DNA of 64,000 bases from Ridgeia piscesae (GCA_025642075.2 JAODUO010000040.1:532001-596000); one strand, 5' to 3'. Shown: positions 23,443 to 36,249, numbered from the stretch's first letter. Made by a program: numbers and translations. The notes: generated by a model from the sequence alone, not told the origin.

Positions 23443-25719
23443 CTGAACAGAAACACACACCAGCCATGAGCCAATGGTCACAAGACCCTACAAGTAACAG
23501 GCTAGACTAGCGACAGTGACCGTGTGATGGTGTGAACAGTTGCAGGCGATGGTTTCTCACTCAAAGTATTCAGATTGTTGGGGTGTAAATGCAATAATTA
23601 TGTATTGTGTCCCAACTGATCAACCAATGACACAATGAACTGTTGATTGATAGAACTATTGATTGACAGTGTTGGCACTAACATAACTCAGAACAGTTAA
23701 CTGACAGAACTGATGACTGATAGAGTAACTGAACTGGTAATTTACATAACTAATGTTACTGTACTGATAACTAACTGATTGGCTGAATGACTATTTGACA
23801 GAGAAGTGACAGATAAAACAGTTAATTGTCGGAATTTATGATCTACAAAACAGATGATTCTGTCTGAGGAGTCCCGTTTGATTGACAGTCCAGTTGATTG
23901 ACAGAACACATGATTACCACACCCCAGTAAACCCTTCTGTCAATGACTGACAACACAGTTGCCTGTCCCCAGCTGACACTTTGTCAGCGCCACACTAAGA
24001 AGGCCACAGGGGAAGGAGAGGAAACTGCACGGAGAAAACACATCCAGATGACCTTAATGAACACATTTGCTCCTCGATGAATCAGAGAGTGTTGAAAGTT
24101 TTGCAGCCATCATCAGAGGCCATTAGGTGGCCAGGGCTGCGTCTATCTGTACATTCAAGGCAGCATACTGCAGTCATTACTTGTGCAGCCATATCAGGGA
24201 TCTCACCTGAAACTGGCAAGTCTAAGCCACTCTGGAGATATGTAACATCACAATGCACCAAAAGTTGAACCCACAGCTGAGCGACATCAGTAATAAAACT
24301 GCTACAACAATGTCATTTAACAATAGACATGTGGGTATTAGAAGAATTACAGTGGACACCAAAGTGACCAAAGAAACATGTCAAATACTGGTGTTTATGA
24401 AAATTTTCATCTTTATGTTTAAACTCAAGAATGGACCAGACTAACGCTAGATGTGATGGCACTGCGTGGAATGACTATTGTGCTGCCAACTAGCAGCAAT
24501 TAACTGAAGATGATCCTTAACAACAATCGCAACATTTCAATACAGAACATAAACGGGCTGTGAAACATGTAAAACCAAATCCAGTTTGATGAATCTCTCT
24601 GCCAAGAGCCTGCAGTAGAATCTGTGCAATGCCATTCAACAAAGATGTAGTTGCTCTGCTCGGATAACGTATGAGGTCTGTGATAATGTATGTGATGTGA
24701 TGTGTGCGACTGACGCTGCCTCTGGAGCATTTGGCAGGGATGGAGGCATTCAAGCTATGTCTGATGTGACAGAAGATAAGAAGATGAAGAGAGAAGGAGG
24801 TGACTCTACAGCCAAGCAGCCTCATCTTCTCACCGTCACAGCAATGTTGCATACAATGTCATCTAACACACAGACCTGCAGGTCAAGTAGATGTTCTGTT
24901 TGTCAAGAGTTTCTACTATGAGTGTGGGAATTGACTGAGTGGCACTTTGTGTATGGCAGACGGACATCCTGTGGAAACTTATGAAAATGGCCGATCTTGA
25001 TGGTTAATAAGTGGATATTCTAAACGACAACAAAGACAGGTGACATGAAAATAAACAAGTAATGTCTCACTGTCATTATCCGTGTGATTATATACTGCCA
25101 TTGTCACAATCTGAGATCAAATTACACGTTAAATATCAATACTATAAAAATGTCCAGAGTAGCATAAACTATATTAACAAATGCCGCACTGACAATATTT
25201 AAACCAAACCCCTTGCACTACACTTTGATATAAACACGGGCATTACAAAACTGATGGAAACAGGCAAAAACAACTATCAAGTGCAAACCACAAAATATGA
25301 AATCAAAAAATTCCCAATACAAACCTACATCAATGCTCTTAATTACTCATTGCAAATAACATTCAGTAAATCAAAACAACAGGCCAAGCTAGCTTTCTGA
25401 ATCTGCTCTTGCTACAAATAACAAAATGCAACAAGGTTAACTTTAATGCTGACTAATAAGCCAGTCTCGTCCAAATCTGACGGCCAAGGCCTTGTGTGGA
25501 TTACACACTGCTCCCAGCTGTAGTAAGTAATACAGGCTGCTCAGTGCCTGCTCACACAGGACAGGTTATATATTGGGAGCAGGGTGAGATAGGAGAGTAG
25601 GGCTGGCTGGCAGAGGTCAACACTGATTGCTTCATCATTATTGTCCCTGTCACAGATAGCTGGAGGCTGCAGCACAGGAACTGTGTGTCTGTGTGTGGTC
25701 ACTCACATCACTGTCATCA
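23443..25719 (-). other. Long intron, proximal part
   Basis: Unique, AT-leaning intron DNA. A weakly repetitive stretch of gattgacagaac-type motifs occurs at 23600-23900. Short open frames near 24700-24900 lack usable start and donor combinations. Confidence 0.65.
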
Positions 25720-25724
25720 TCACA

Positions 25725-26890
25725 TCATCCCTGTCATCATCCCTGTCATCATCCCTGTCATCATCACATCATCCCTGTCATCATCATAGCATCCCTGTCA
25801 TCATCACATCATCCCTGTCATCATCATAGCATCCCTGTCATCATCACATCATCCCTGCCATCATCACATCATCATCACATCATCCCTGTCATCATCACAT
25901 CATCCCTGTCATCATCACATCATCCCTGTCATCATCACATCATCACTGTCATCATCATAGCATCCCTGTCATCATCACATCATCCTTGTCATCATCACAT
26001 CATCCCTGTCATTATCACATCATCCCTGTCATTATCACATCATCCCTGTCATCATCACATCATCCCTGTCATCATCACATCATCCCTGTCATCATCACAT
26101 CATCCCTGTCATCATCACATCATCACTGTCATCATCACATCATCCCTGTCATCATCACATCATCCCTGTCATCATCACATCATCACTGTCATCATCACAT
26201 CATCCCCGTCATCATCATAGCATCCCTGTCATCATCACATCATCCCTGTCATCATCACATCATCCCTGTCATTATCACATCATCACTGTCATCATCACAT
26301 CATCCCTGTCATCATCACATCATCGCTGTCATCATCACATAATCCCTGTCATCATCACATCATCACCTCATCCCTGTCATCATCACATCATCACTGTCAT
26401 CATCACGTCATCCCTGTCATCATCACATCATCACTGTCATCATCACATCATCCTTGTTGTCATCACATCATCACTGTCATCATCACATCATCCCTGTCAT
26501 CATCACATCATCCCTGTCATTATCACATCATCACTGTCATCATCACATCATCCCTGTCATCATCACATCATCGCTGTCATCATCACATAATCCCTGTCAT
26601 CATCACATCATCCCTGTCATCATCACGTCATCCCTGTCATCATCACATCATCCCTGTCATCATCACATCATCCCTGTCATCATCACATCATCACTGTCAT
26701 CATCACATCATCCATGTTGTCATCACATCATCACTGTCATCATCCCTATCATCATCCCTGTCATCATCACATCATCCCTATTATCATCCCTGTCATCATC
26801 ACATCATCCCTATAATCATCCCTGTCATCATCACATCATCCTTGTCATCATCACATCATCCCTGTCATCATCACATCATCCTTGTCATCT
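25725..26890. repeat. 20-bp minisatellite, catccctgtcatcatcacat
   Basis: About 58 units of a 20-bp repeat with the variants catcactg, catcatag and cattatc. Variant units recur about every 60 bp in places and a longer block is duplicated (near 26281-26340 and 26521-26590). Open frames of His/Ser/Ile/Val here arise from the repeat and are not genes. Confidence 0.96.
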
Positions 26891-27581
26891 TGGCCTTTGA
26901 CCCCAGCACTGCTAAATCTGGTGTGAGAACAATATACCTACAATGTTGTAGTCATCAGATAGCAGTAGGGTCTACAGAGAGCAGGAGGCTGGCCCAGCAG
27001 ATGTCAATACACCAGCTGACATATTGAACATGTCTGCTCAGGGGCTGGCCAGAGGGGGGTACCCTGTGGACCACAGACAGGCTGGTGGCAAGGTTCACTG
27101 GGTGGGGGGGGGGCACTTGTAGGTTCTCACTGGCACTTGTGCAGGCCTCTAGCAGTCTACTGGCACACAGTGACACAGTGCTGAATGTCTGGGACACAGA
27201 CAGTGACAGAGAAGGCAGAGACTTGGTGACAGACAGAGAGGGTGGGAGGAGAGAGGGAGAAACAACAAGATGGAATACCAAAGCGGGGGGAGAGAGAGGA
27301 GAAAGTGAGAGATACAGAGAGAGATAGACAGAGACAGAGGGAGAAAGAGGGACTGGAGGAAGGAGAGAGGGAGCGAGGAAGGTGGGAGGGAAGGCGGAAG
27401 ATGGAGGAATGTGAGACAGAGGGGGAGAGAGATATCGGAGAATGAGAACTTAAAAAGAATGTCTGTGTCATACATGATGGAGAGTCAGTAACAAAACTGA
27501 AAAAGTACCTACAGACTATCTAGCATGCCGATTGTAGAGCAACCAGTGAGCAAATGAGCAAGAGCTAGGAGCCGTACTCAC
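26891..27581 (-). other. Intron with G-rich and GA-rich tracts
   Basis: Includes a run of Gs near 27103 and a purine-rich (GA)n-like tract at 27230-27440. No exon is seen on either strand. Confidence 0.7.
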
Positions 27582-27707
27582 AATAAATCCCCCAATCACT
27601 GCACGTCCCATAACCGCACGCGACAACAAACTTGATGACTTCTGATTAATGTTCATTAGTCGCTGGCGTCCCACCTCCCAATCCCAGTGACGCCAATATC
27701 GGGGCAT
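27582..27707 (-). CDS. Candidate alternative first exon C of caskin
   Basis: An ATG at 27707 opens 42 codons (MPRYWRHWDWEVGRQR... to ...MGRAVIGGFI) ending exactly at ATT|GTGAGT in phase 0. This is the phase needed by the 23,442 acceptor. An in-frame TAA lies upstream and -3 is G. A triple GC box lies about 180 bp upstream. The product would be a caskin isoform lacking ankyrin repeats and SH3 but keeping both SAM domains. The peptide has no known domain. The ATG, donor and phase are seen; transcription is inferred. A chance ORF is the alternative. Confidence 0.5.
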
Positions 27708-27884
27708 AGCTTGTTTACCGCGGGAAACTGCTCCATTCACTTAAAGCACGCACTCTGTGGTTAAAAGCAATTTGTTTCAAGTTGCTCCGTGAGAGTTCGC
27801 AGTAAAAAGAGCGTTACCGAGGGGGAATGTTAACTGCCAGCCGCCGGCCGTAGCATCTGTCTGCTACACCTGGCCACTCTCACA

Positions 27885-27903
27885 CGCCCCGCCCCGCCCC
27901 GCC
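27885..27903 (-). promoter_or_regulatory. Triple GC box (Sp1-like)
   Basis: Reads cgccccgccccgccccgcc on the plus strand, that is three overlapping GGGGCGG boxes on the minus strand. It sits about 180 bp upstream of the candidate start codon at 27707, in an otherwise AT-rich intron. This suggests a GC-type promoter for candidate first exon C. Confidence 0.45.
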
Positions 27904-28653
27904 TCTCCAGGTACGCACCCTCTGGGGGACACGTTTGTCTCATTCTCTTGTCTCACTTATGGCTCCGTATCATTGTTCCAAGCTTTGTGGAACACCTGTC
28001 TGCCTCAACCTTTAACACGGGTCCTAGATTCCACATATTTAAAGTGAATCAATAATTTTGATATTTGTGTCTGGAAATACGGAACAGCCTGAAGTATAAA
28101 CAACAAACATGAGGTCAGTTCTACGTACAGTGCGGGGAGGTCAACATGTCAGGTGGTGGGTGAATGTTCTAGTCATTCAAACTAGAATAATGATATTAAA
28201 TTAAACACTCTGTCACTAGTATAGCTTGATGCAGAGACCATTTGCCCTGTGATTTGGACAGGTAATACCTGTTTTGGATGGATAGAAATATGGGTGGACG
28301 GTCTTCACTAAACATAGATATTGTCAGTTATGCCTTAAAAATAAGTGTAAATGCCTAAATGGTGTCACATGTGTCTTTTTCATGTCAAAAAACACATTTA
28401 AAGTTTGTAAACTGGCTTAACAGTTGACGTCCACCAAAAATGTGTGACTGACAATTTTTTTATCCTGCATAAAACCCTGGTCACTAGAGAGAGAAACAGG
28501 TGTACATGTACACCATTTAATGAAGAACAATTACTATCACATTAGCCGTAAATATTGGTGTAATTTCAGTCTGCCTAAGGAGAAGCAAACATGCCAAATA
28601 GAATGTGTCGAATAGGTAAAACCAAATTGAGAAAGTCTATGTGGTTGTCATAC
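27904..28653 (-). other. Intron sequence between candidate first exons B and C
   Basis: Ordinary AT-rich sequence; no repeat or coding signal seen. Confidence 0.65.
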
Positions 28654-28794
28654 CTCACTTGGTGTTTGTATCCACTGGTCAAGTGAATAGCGTCGTTTCT
28701 GCTTCGACTTCTGACCACTAGAGGGCGAGTACTGCGACCGGTCGAGTTGGCTGCGACTACCAATCCGACGCAGTGTGTGCAGCAAGTGCTGCAT
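28654..28794 (-). CDS. Candidate alternative first exon B of caskin
   Basis: An ATG at 28794 opens 47 codons. They start MQHLLHTLRRIGSRSQ, continue through a Ser/Gln/Lys-rich part and end YSLDQWIQTPSE at the donor GAG|GTATGA. The end is in phase 0, matching the 23,442 exon (TPSE|VGYPGRQ). An in-frame TAG lies five codons before the ATG and -3 is G. Codon and residue composition (basic, serine-rich) look truly coding. A TATA box lies about 500 bp upstream. The resulting isoform would lack ankyrin repeats and SH3. Confidence 0.62.
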
Positions 28795-29289
28795 GCCGCT
28801 AATCCAAGCCTAATCCGAAGTTAATACCAGCCTCGATCAACTGAAATCTCTCAGCACAAAGCCAGACTCAAACTGTCGAAAAGTATCGAAAGCCTGAAGC
28901 GTAATCCACATCGAAAAACTTGTAGCAACAGGATGAGATTGTGAGCTGGCCCCACTAATCCCTGCTAATCATGTGGCTTATCCCAACACCAATGAGCTGT
29001 GGTAATCCATCTATAATTTCACCATCTGCCTGGCCAGATGTCTGCACCAGGCCACTGTGTGAGGGGTGTGGCCTACCCTCTGGTCATCACAAGTCCAACT
29101 GAGTGGTCAGCAACAGGCTACTACAGCCACTGGACCCGAAAAAGTGACCACTCCAGGCTAGGAGCAGTTGCAATGTGTCCACATTCCCTGAAACTGATCC
29201 GGAAAAAGGATTAGCTTGGCACCACAGCAGCTCTGGCCCGGCCATCAGCACCACAAGCTATAGTACCTGCCAGAAAACATCTGGCAGTC

Positions 29290-29297
29290 TATTTATA
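29290..29297 (-). promoter_or_regulatory. TATA box candidate for first exon B
   Basis: On the minus strand GC-TATAAATA-GAC. It lies about 500 bp upstream of the ATG at 28794, implying a long 5' UTR. Just downstream is a perfect hairpin, CTGCCAGA-TGTTT-TCTGGCAG (29268-29288). Location and sequence are seen; promoter use is inferred. Confidence 0.4.
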
Positions 29298-29299
29298 GC

Positions 29300-30054
29300 A
29301 TCTACAGTCCGTCGCATAGCTCCGGTCTGAAGCACACATCTCCCGGTTTAATACGGGTAAGATTTCCGCCACCATAAGTGTTGTTCATCAGCCCTATGGG
29401 AGCTAGGTTTGTGCAGCTGTCGGGTTCTTCCCTCATTTCCCACTGTCATCTCTTACATGTAATCAAAGTTACGAACTACACAGGAGCAATTTCATGCGCC
29501 ATCTGCTGTGCACAGTTGCAGATACGATAAAATATTTATGTTGGCATTAAATGGTAGGTAATTCAGATGGCTGTACTTTGGTACACTTTGAGCATCGTTG
29601 CAGCCGACCAATCATTAGAGAATAAATTACAGTTAACTAAATATAATATGCAGTGCAATATTGAGCACAACTTTGTTAATCCATACCATAAAAATTTGGA
29701 AAACTATACATATACCTACCGGTAGTATATGTAGATAATTTCACAAACACCAATGAAATATTGTTATGTGCACGATTTGTTTATCTGGAAAACATGCTAT
29801 CTAGACACCTATATAGGAGACAAAACAGCACGTTATCTAGGTTCCTCAGTATAGATTTTCATTTATTTATTTAATGTTATCACATTTGTTTTTAGCAATA
29901 CTGCACACAGGTTCCCTCAACATGAGCAATACTGGACACAAACTCTGATGATGTGTCCAACTGACGTATCACCAAGTGACAGAAATCTGGAGGTGCCATA
30001 CAAGAGTTCCTCAGGCTCGTTTCTACAGGGTCAAACTGTCTACCTCAGGGCTCA
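29300..30054 (-). other. Intron sequence, no gene seen
   Basis: Unique AT-rich DNA upstream of the TATA candidate. No exon or repeat is recognised. Confidence 0.65.
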
Positions 30055-30215
30055 CAGGGCCACTAAAGGGCTCACAGGGCCACTAAAGGGCTCACAGGGC
30101 CACTAAAGGGCTCACAGGGCCACTAAAGGTCAGACCCTATAGAAACTGTCTACCTCAGGGCTGGCCACTAAAGGGCTCACAGGGCCACTAAAGGGCTCAC
30201 AGAGCCACTAAAGGT
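30040..30215. repeat. 20-bp repeat, gggctcacagggccactaaa
   Basis: About seven copies in two blocks, separated by a duplicated segment with accctatagaaactgtctacc. The whole block (repeat plus flank) has itself been duplicated. Confidence 0.9.
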
Positions 30216-30355
30216 CAGACCCTACACATGTGCGATGGACCAGAAACACTCACATCACGCCCAGCATAACCTGGTTATAGATAATATGTGAAATGACAAG
30301 GTCAGAGCTGGCATCATATCCATCTTGTTCAACTGCAGTACAGGAATTATGAGCT

Positions 30356-30676
30356 CCACCGAGTTCATCATTGGTAGAGATCACCGAGTTCATCATTGGT
30401 AGAGATCACCGAGTTCATCATTGGTAGAGATCACCGAGTTCATCATTGGTAGGGATCACCGAGTTCATCATTGGTAGGGATCACCGAGTTCATCATTGGT
30501 AGAGATCACCGAGTTCATCCTAGGTAGAGATCACCGAGTTCATCATTGGTAGAGATCACCGAGTTCATCATTGGTAGAGATCACCGAGTTCATCATTGGT
30601 AGAGATCACCGAGTTCATCATTGGTAGAGATCACCGAGTTCATCATTGGTAGAGATCACCGAGTTCATTATTGGTT
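30356..30676. repeat. 25-bp minisatellite, about 12.5 units
   Basis: Unit core caccgagttcatcattggta followed by gagat. Copies are almost identical, with agggat variants and one cctagg variant. No match to an exon boundary is seen. Confidence 0.95.
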
Positions 30677-31584
30677 GAGATTACTGCAAGTGTTTCTTGA
30701 ACGTAGCAACAGGCTTTCTCGCTTCATGTTATTTTCTTTAAACAATTACCTCACAAGAAACTCACGAAGGCTATGAGGTGCAGTTGAAATATTTGGAAAA
30801 CAATGACAAATTTCTTCATTGATAAGTTGACTAAATCACAAGTGTTGTTTCAAGTTGTCGCCTGTGTAGGCAAAGGGTTGGTTGGTTGCAATTTTGTATT
30901 ACCAACTGCCCAATACGTGTCTCACAACACAATGCTAATTATACTGTGCTCCTATCAACCCCAATACATACCATACTATCAAATTAATCCTATTCTAACA
31001 CTAAATGTGCCATTTGTTGGTTAATTAATGAATTAATAATGCTGTATCATCTGGTTAAAGAACCACACCCATTCCACCATAACATATAATATATCTGCAG
31101 GGCGGTTTGGCAAAATAACATTTCAGCTTAAACACACTGATCAATTTCAAAAACATTTCAAACACCTTTAAATGCGGGATGATATGTTTGCCTTGGCCCA
31201 GCTCCTGCCACAATGAGGGAGCAGGCCATGTCCCACATCCCAGCTGGACCCGGGTGGAACAATCAGGCCGCGGGAGACTGACTAGACAGCGCTTAGACGG
31301 TCATAGTTTTTACCAGTGTTTTGGCTCAGCTCCGGTAACTCCGGGGAGGAACTGTGTTATTGCACTCCTGGCTCCAGTCGCAGTCTCGCACTCACATTTC
31401 TCACAGGAAATCCACATGAAGCCTGTAATTGTATTTACTTAGGCCGTTCATCACATTGTTCCATTGATTTCCTGACGCAGCGGATGGAAGGAGTTGGTGA
31501 GTTTTACGCTGCCGATGTGATAACTTAAACAGGCGCATGAAGCTGGCTTTGTCACAGATAATACCTCCACATCTTGGAAGGAGC
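30677..31584 (-). other. Intron sequence, no gene seen
   Basis: Unique DNA. A 46-codon minus-strand frame starting MRLFKLSHRQ (31405-31542) has an ATG but no phase-0 donor, so it is not called. Confidence 0.55.
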
Positions 31585-31830
31585 ATCCTAATTGTGGGTG
31601 GGACTATTTCGTTGTGGGTGGAGCTACCTTGTTGTGGGTGGAGCTACTTGATTGTGGGTGGGGCTACTTGATTGTGGGTGGGGCTAACTCATTGTGGGTG
31701 GGACTACTTCATAGTGGGTGGGGCTAACTCATTGTGGGTGGAGCTACCTCGTTGTTGGTGGAGCTATTTCATTGTGGGTGAGGCTACTTCATTATGGGTG
31801 GGGCTAACTCATTGTGGGTGGAGCTAACTA
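31585..31830. repeat. 20-bp minisatellite, attgtgggtggagctactt type
   Basis: About twelve diverged copies of a ~20-bp unit alternating gggctaactc and gagctactt endings. It directly abuts a retrotransposon relic. Confidence 0.92.
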
Positions 31831-31839
31831 AAGCATGTT

Positions 31840-32170
31840 ATCTACAGATTCAGCCAGAATTATGGAATGGAGACATGGGCCATGAAGACAGAAGAGCTCC
31901 TCCTCATTCGAACTGAGATAAGGATGATCAGATGGGCGATGAACAACTCACTGAGGACACTGAGGGCATCGAAGAGAAGTTGAGAGATGCCTGGCTTCGC
32001 TGGACAAGAACACGGCAGCAGAGAAGAGGAAAAGACAGATAAGCAAAAAGGTGGAAAGACAATGTGAAGAACGACTTGGAGTTGAGGGGGCCGACTCAAA
32101 GGAGGAAGACGTGAATGGAATAAGTGGGGATTGACTCGTACACCCCAGACCCTGAGAGGGAGAATGGAAA
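31840..32170 (+). mobile_element. Non-LTR retrotransposon relic, C-terminal part of reverse transcriptase ORF
   Basis: The plus strand encodes YGMETWAMKTEELLLIRTEI and then RMIRWAM, matching the YGxETWxxxxxxxxxLRxxExRMLRWM block after the RT domain in many non-LTR elements. After frame breaks it encodes RWKDNVKNDLELRG, the matching RWxDxVKxDLxxxG block, and then TPDPERENG, similar to the family's usual end. Stops and frame changes show it is dead. The family cannot be named securely (RTE/CR1-like). Confidence 0.6.
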
Positions 32171-32204
32171 CACAAGAAAACAACAGCTTTGAGATCAAAG
32201 TTCA

Positions 32205-34170
32205 AATAGCACTAACTACATACAAAGTGATTCAGACACGCCATCTCGTAGATGCCATCTCGTGTGAAGGCTGTTGACGCCTGTACCCCTGTTGCTGTCA
32301 CTACCAGTCAAACAACGTTGTTGTAACCTAATACGTGTTCCCATCTCTCAGCACACTCTCGTAAGGCTCAGTTTTCTTGGAACACTCAACAAGTGAAACA
32401 TTGCATGATGTTGGCCCACGTCTTCACACGCGTGATATGCAATTGTCAGATGGGATGATGAAAGATTTGGAGGCAAAGTCGAACAGTTAGTGGTTGTCAG
32501 GTATCAAAACACTTGAAGTTATATAAACTCTATTTTCCATTTTGGGTAAATAAAAAATATATACTTTGTAATTAAAGACACTACAGAGTAATTACCTGCC
32601 AAAATGTGTTCATTTACAATATATTAATAAATGAATGAATAAATTAATACAATAATTCTGTGTAACTGGTGAGATTGTCTTCACCAATCTTCCTGGGATC
32701 ACCCAATGTTGCTCTCTGTCAGTGTCAATTTCCTCCATTCAGACATTCCCTAACATATTATGCTATAGAACCATTGTCACAAACACTTAAATGCCACTTT
32801 ATTTTCCAACCACTCAAATAAATATCAATACAATGTACTATGAAATACAATTCTGTGTAAACAATTTGGCCTTACATCACAACTGTTTCCCTCACAATAT
32901 GGCCACGCTTCATCTGCTCTATAGATGCTCTAGTTTCCAAAGTGATGTGATTCTGGTGAAATTATATAGATCAACACTGCACTTGTTTATGCATCAAACA
33001 TTCTGAGACGTGAACACACTGACTGGTTCATGCAATGCAAGAAAACACACAGCGATGCCGACTTTATATTTCGAACATGTCTCACAATTACACACCTCGC
33101 TGCGCAGGGAGCGTCTCCGGGAGCCTGTTATGACCTCAGACATCTCATAATCTTCTCTTTCTGTTGACAACTATCTTCCCAGATCAACCATTCCCCTTAC
33201 TGGCTGTCACATACCATGTCACATCATGTACCCACACTGCACACTGGCAGAAACCTCTGAGGGATCGTCCCAAAATTCAAAACAAACGTTGAATTAGTAT
33301 TCATTTAATCTTCCCCGACCTATACAAGGCATGGGGGCAGTCTAAAATGTGTATAAACTTGTTTTAACACTAGGTGGCACCACTGAATCAATTTATTTTC
33401 CTGCCATACTAAACACCCTTCCCACTGTGTAATGCTTAACATATCTTGTGATTTTTCCGTGACCTCCTCATGCAGACATCTTGGCACTGAGTAGAATGGG
33501 CATTTTTATTTGTGGCAAGTCAAAAATGAGTCAACTGCAATTTGTACAGGGAAATATGTCCATTGGACTACACATGACATATATCAGATGTCATTTGCTT
33601 CATTTCTTTTTTTGATTCAGAGAATGAGTCACCTGTAGTCACAGCAGAACAGTTGGAGTGTGGTAGATAATGTTATGTCAGAGGACTAGAAATACTACGG
33701 ATCTAATGTTTCACACTGTCAACTCCACACGAATAGTTTAATTTCATCAATGTTCATATAACAGCTTTCTGCTGCACAAGGGAAGGATCACTGCTGTCTC
33801 ACCATGACTCTACCACATGACTCTACCACATGACTCTACCACATGACTCTACCACATGACTCTACCACATGACTCTATTATATCTATGCAAGTGTGCTTG
33901 TGAGCTTGGTAAGAGTTAACAGGGCAATGTCCTTACTGTAAAAACAGCTTGACATGAACTATTAAGTACAGGCAGTAGTCACAGGCTTGTCAATCACTGT
34001 CAGCGGCCCAATCACCGCACCACTGTACACCGCCAACAGCGCCACCCACCACCGGCACCACCAAGCACTAGCACCGACAGCAACCTTCAAACTTCCATCT
34101 TTCTACCTGTCAGCACCAATCAACCATTTCCTTTGCCGAAACCACATGTGAGAGCGTAGTTACGTACCTC
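32205..34170 (-). other. Intron sequence, no gene seen
   Basis: AT-rich unique DNA with a small 13-bp repeat at 33804-33869 and a CCACC-rich stretch at 34010-34080. No exon is recognised. Confidence 0.6.
33804..33869. repeat. 13-bp repeat atgactctaccac
   Basis: Five to six perfect tandem copies. Confidence 0.95.
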
Positions 34171-34173
34171 AGT

Positions 34174-34180
34174 ACACACA

Positions 34181-34276
<96 letters not shown>

Positions 34277-34297
34277 CACACGCACGCACACACACAC
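34174..34297. repeat. (CGCA)n microsatellite
   Basis: About 29 copies of cgca, ending in imperfect cacacgcacgcacacac. Confidence 0.96.
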
Positions 34298-34573
34298 TGG
34301 AATCTACACAGTTTTCACCCCAGTGGTTCCGTCGTACCCACTATGGTCTTACCCCACACGCCCTGGGTCAACTAGTGCTGTAGGTCGTCTCACCCCAATA
34401 CGCATTCCCGGATATGTTTGGCCATTCCCACTCACCCTGATTGAAATACCTCCCACACCTTACTCCAGCAACACACACTGGCCCCAAAACATTGTCCTCA
34501 ACCTTAATTTCCCATAAGACTCCATGCCTGGCATTCCACCCCCACTTTCCGGCGGAGGGGGGCACAGTCCTAC

Positions 34574-34636
34574 CTGACCAGTACTGCCACCTGATGACCT
34601 TCTGGGCAATGACTCGTTAAACTGCGATGACTTCAT
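34574..34636 (-). CDS. Candidate alternative first exon A of caskin
   Basis: An ATG at 34636 opens 21 codons (MKSSQFNESLPRRSSGG, then STGQ) ending at CAG|GTAGGA in phase 0. This fits the 23,442 acceptor exactly (STGQ|VGYPGRQ). An in-frame TGA lies eight codons upstream; -3 is G. Serine/arginine-rich composition resembles the caskin linker. The isoform would lack ankyrin repeats and SH3. No TATA or GC box is obvious upstream. It could also be chance, since short ATG-to-donor frames are not rare. Confidence 0.5.
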
Positions 34637-36249
34637 CACGTTAATTGCAGGCCAAAGTCAGTAAACTAGCAGTCGCATTCCTGTATTATCTACTTGCCAT
34701 AAGGTGTGGCACAGAGGTAAGCGACAATATTCGATTAATCATCTCACTGAGATAGTCTTCAATATACACCTGTACATATATGACACATAGTTATAGTGTA
34801 AAGCCAGGGTAACATAAAATATCATGTTGTTTATTTCTTCCGGTTTTTTTTAAAATCATGAAAACACAAATACCTGATAATCATAAATTTAATCAGCATT
34901 CACTTAATGTTTCTAGCTAAGAATCTGAAAAAATGCTTTAACAACCTTAAGAAATCCCTCTGAAAATACACAATTCAAGGCATCCTCAGAACATCCTGCT
35001 TGACCACGTTTAGAGAGCATTCCTGGGTCTTTAAATGTCACTGTCTGAGATGAAATGCACACTGATTACTGCAAACATCCTGTGTGTTGTCGTCATCACC
35101 ATCACTTCATGTCTCTTTCATCTGTTGGTTTTTACATCAGCTTCCTGGGCGTCTTGACTTCAAACAATGAGAGGCTGATGGGGCTGTTTATGTGAATGTG
35201 AGCCGCCCCCAGCAGGTGCTTCATAGCCTTTAAATGTCAGTCACAGATTTCTCCTTGAGCAGCGAGGAAGACAAACTTGTGTTTGTTCCTTACAGTTGAC
35301 GTCTTCACTGGTTCGGCTCTCACGTCTGTCATCTGTCCGAATGTCTGCGGTGTGTGTCTGAAGTAATGCCAGGTTCTACTTGCGGTCCTTCTGACAGCCA
35401 TCAGGCTAGTAGGATATTTTAAAAAGGCTATCTACTACTAGGCGATGTCCAACATGATAGTTACTACACTACGTATGGTTGCTAGCATACATTCAGCACC
35501 ATAGCTCTACATCCAATATGATGGCTGCTGGATACTAGTGCTGTAGCTACTAGGGGTAGGGTGTGTCCAGTGTCATGGCTACCACCCTACCCCAGTCACA
35601 TATTGTGTGTAGATATTAAACAGCGTCAAAACAAGCCACTTACCGACTCTTTAAGCCACACTGTTTGTGTCTGTGTCTGTGTCGTCTTCCACTGTCATTT
35701 AGCACACATCATTACAGCTGCCGACAGTAATGACACTGAGTGTCATCAAAGTCGACCAGCAATGACACATCTAGTGACAATGACCCGAGCGATATCCACT
35801 AAAGACGCTATTGTGCTACATGGTACGACAGCTCTGTCGTCATTACGCACTCGCTGATGTAGAGAAAATCAATTGTTCCGTCAAACGCACAAACAATAAA
35901 GCCCAAGAAGTGAGGCCTGACCGAAACTAGGCCAGCGTCGTCGCAACTGTCACTGCGACCATCCCCCGTCCCAAGTCACAGCGTCCCACATCGCGTCGTG
36001 ATGATATTAGCCACTCAAACCTCGGCAATCAGCAATATCGAAGAGAGACGAGAGAGAGAGTCGGCCGCAGATGGATCTGATGACGAATTAGTTGGAGGCG
36101 ACGCCACAAATTAGTTTCTTGTCAAATAACGCGATTATTGGTGGTCACATTCACGTGTATAATGCAGTTAAGTGGCAGATGGCGTATCAGATGTGTGCGA
36201 CGACCGCGACTCGTACTGTATCATAAGGACCAGCTGTAGGCCTCGAGAA
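34637..36249 (-). other. Intron sequence, no gene called
   Basis: Mixed unique DNA. A minus-strand open frame near 36000-36110 reads SPPTNSSSDPSAADSLSRLS and could end at GAG|GTTTGA in phase 0, but it has no ATG and the donor is weak. Confidence 0.5.

Noticed and set aside
25693..26900. Plus-strand His/Ser/Val/Ile-rich open frames over 100 codons
   Set aside because: By-products of the 20-bp catccctgtcatcatcacat array; no start context, domain or splice signals.
36000..36110. Serine-rich minus-strand frame SPPTNSSSDPSAADSLSRLS ending near a GT
   Set aside because: No ATG after the upstream stop, no acceptor, and the donor GTTTGA is weak.
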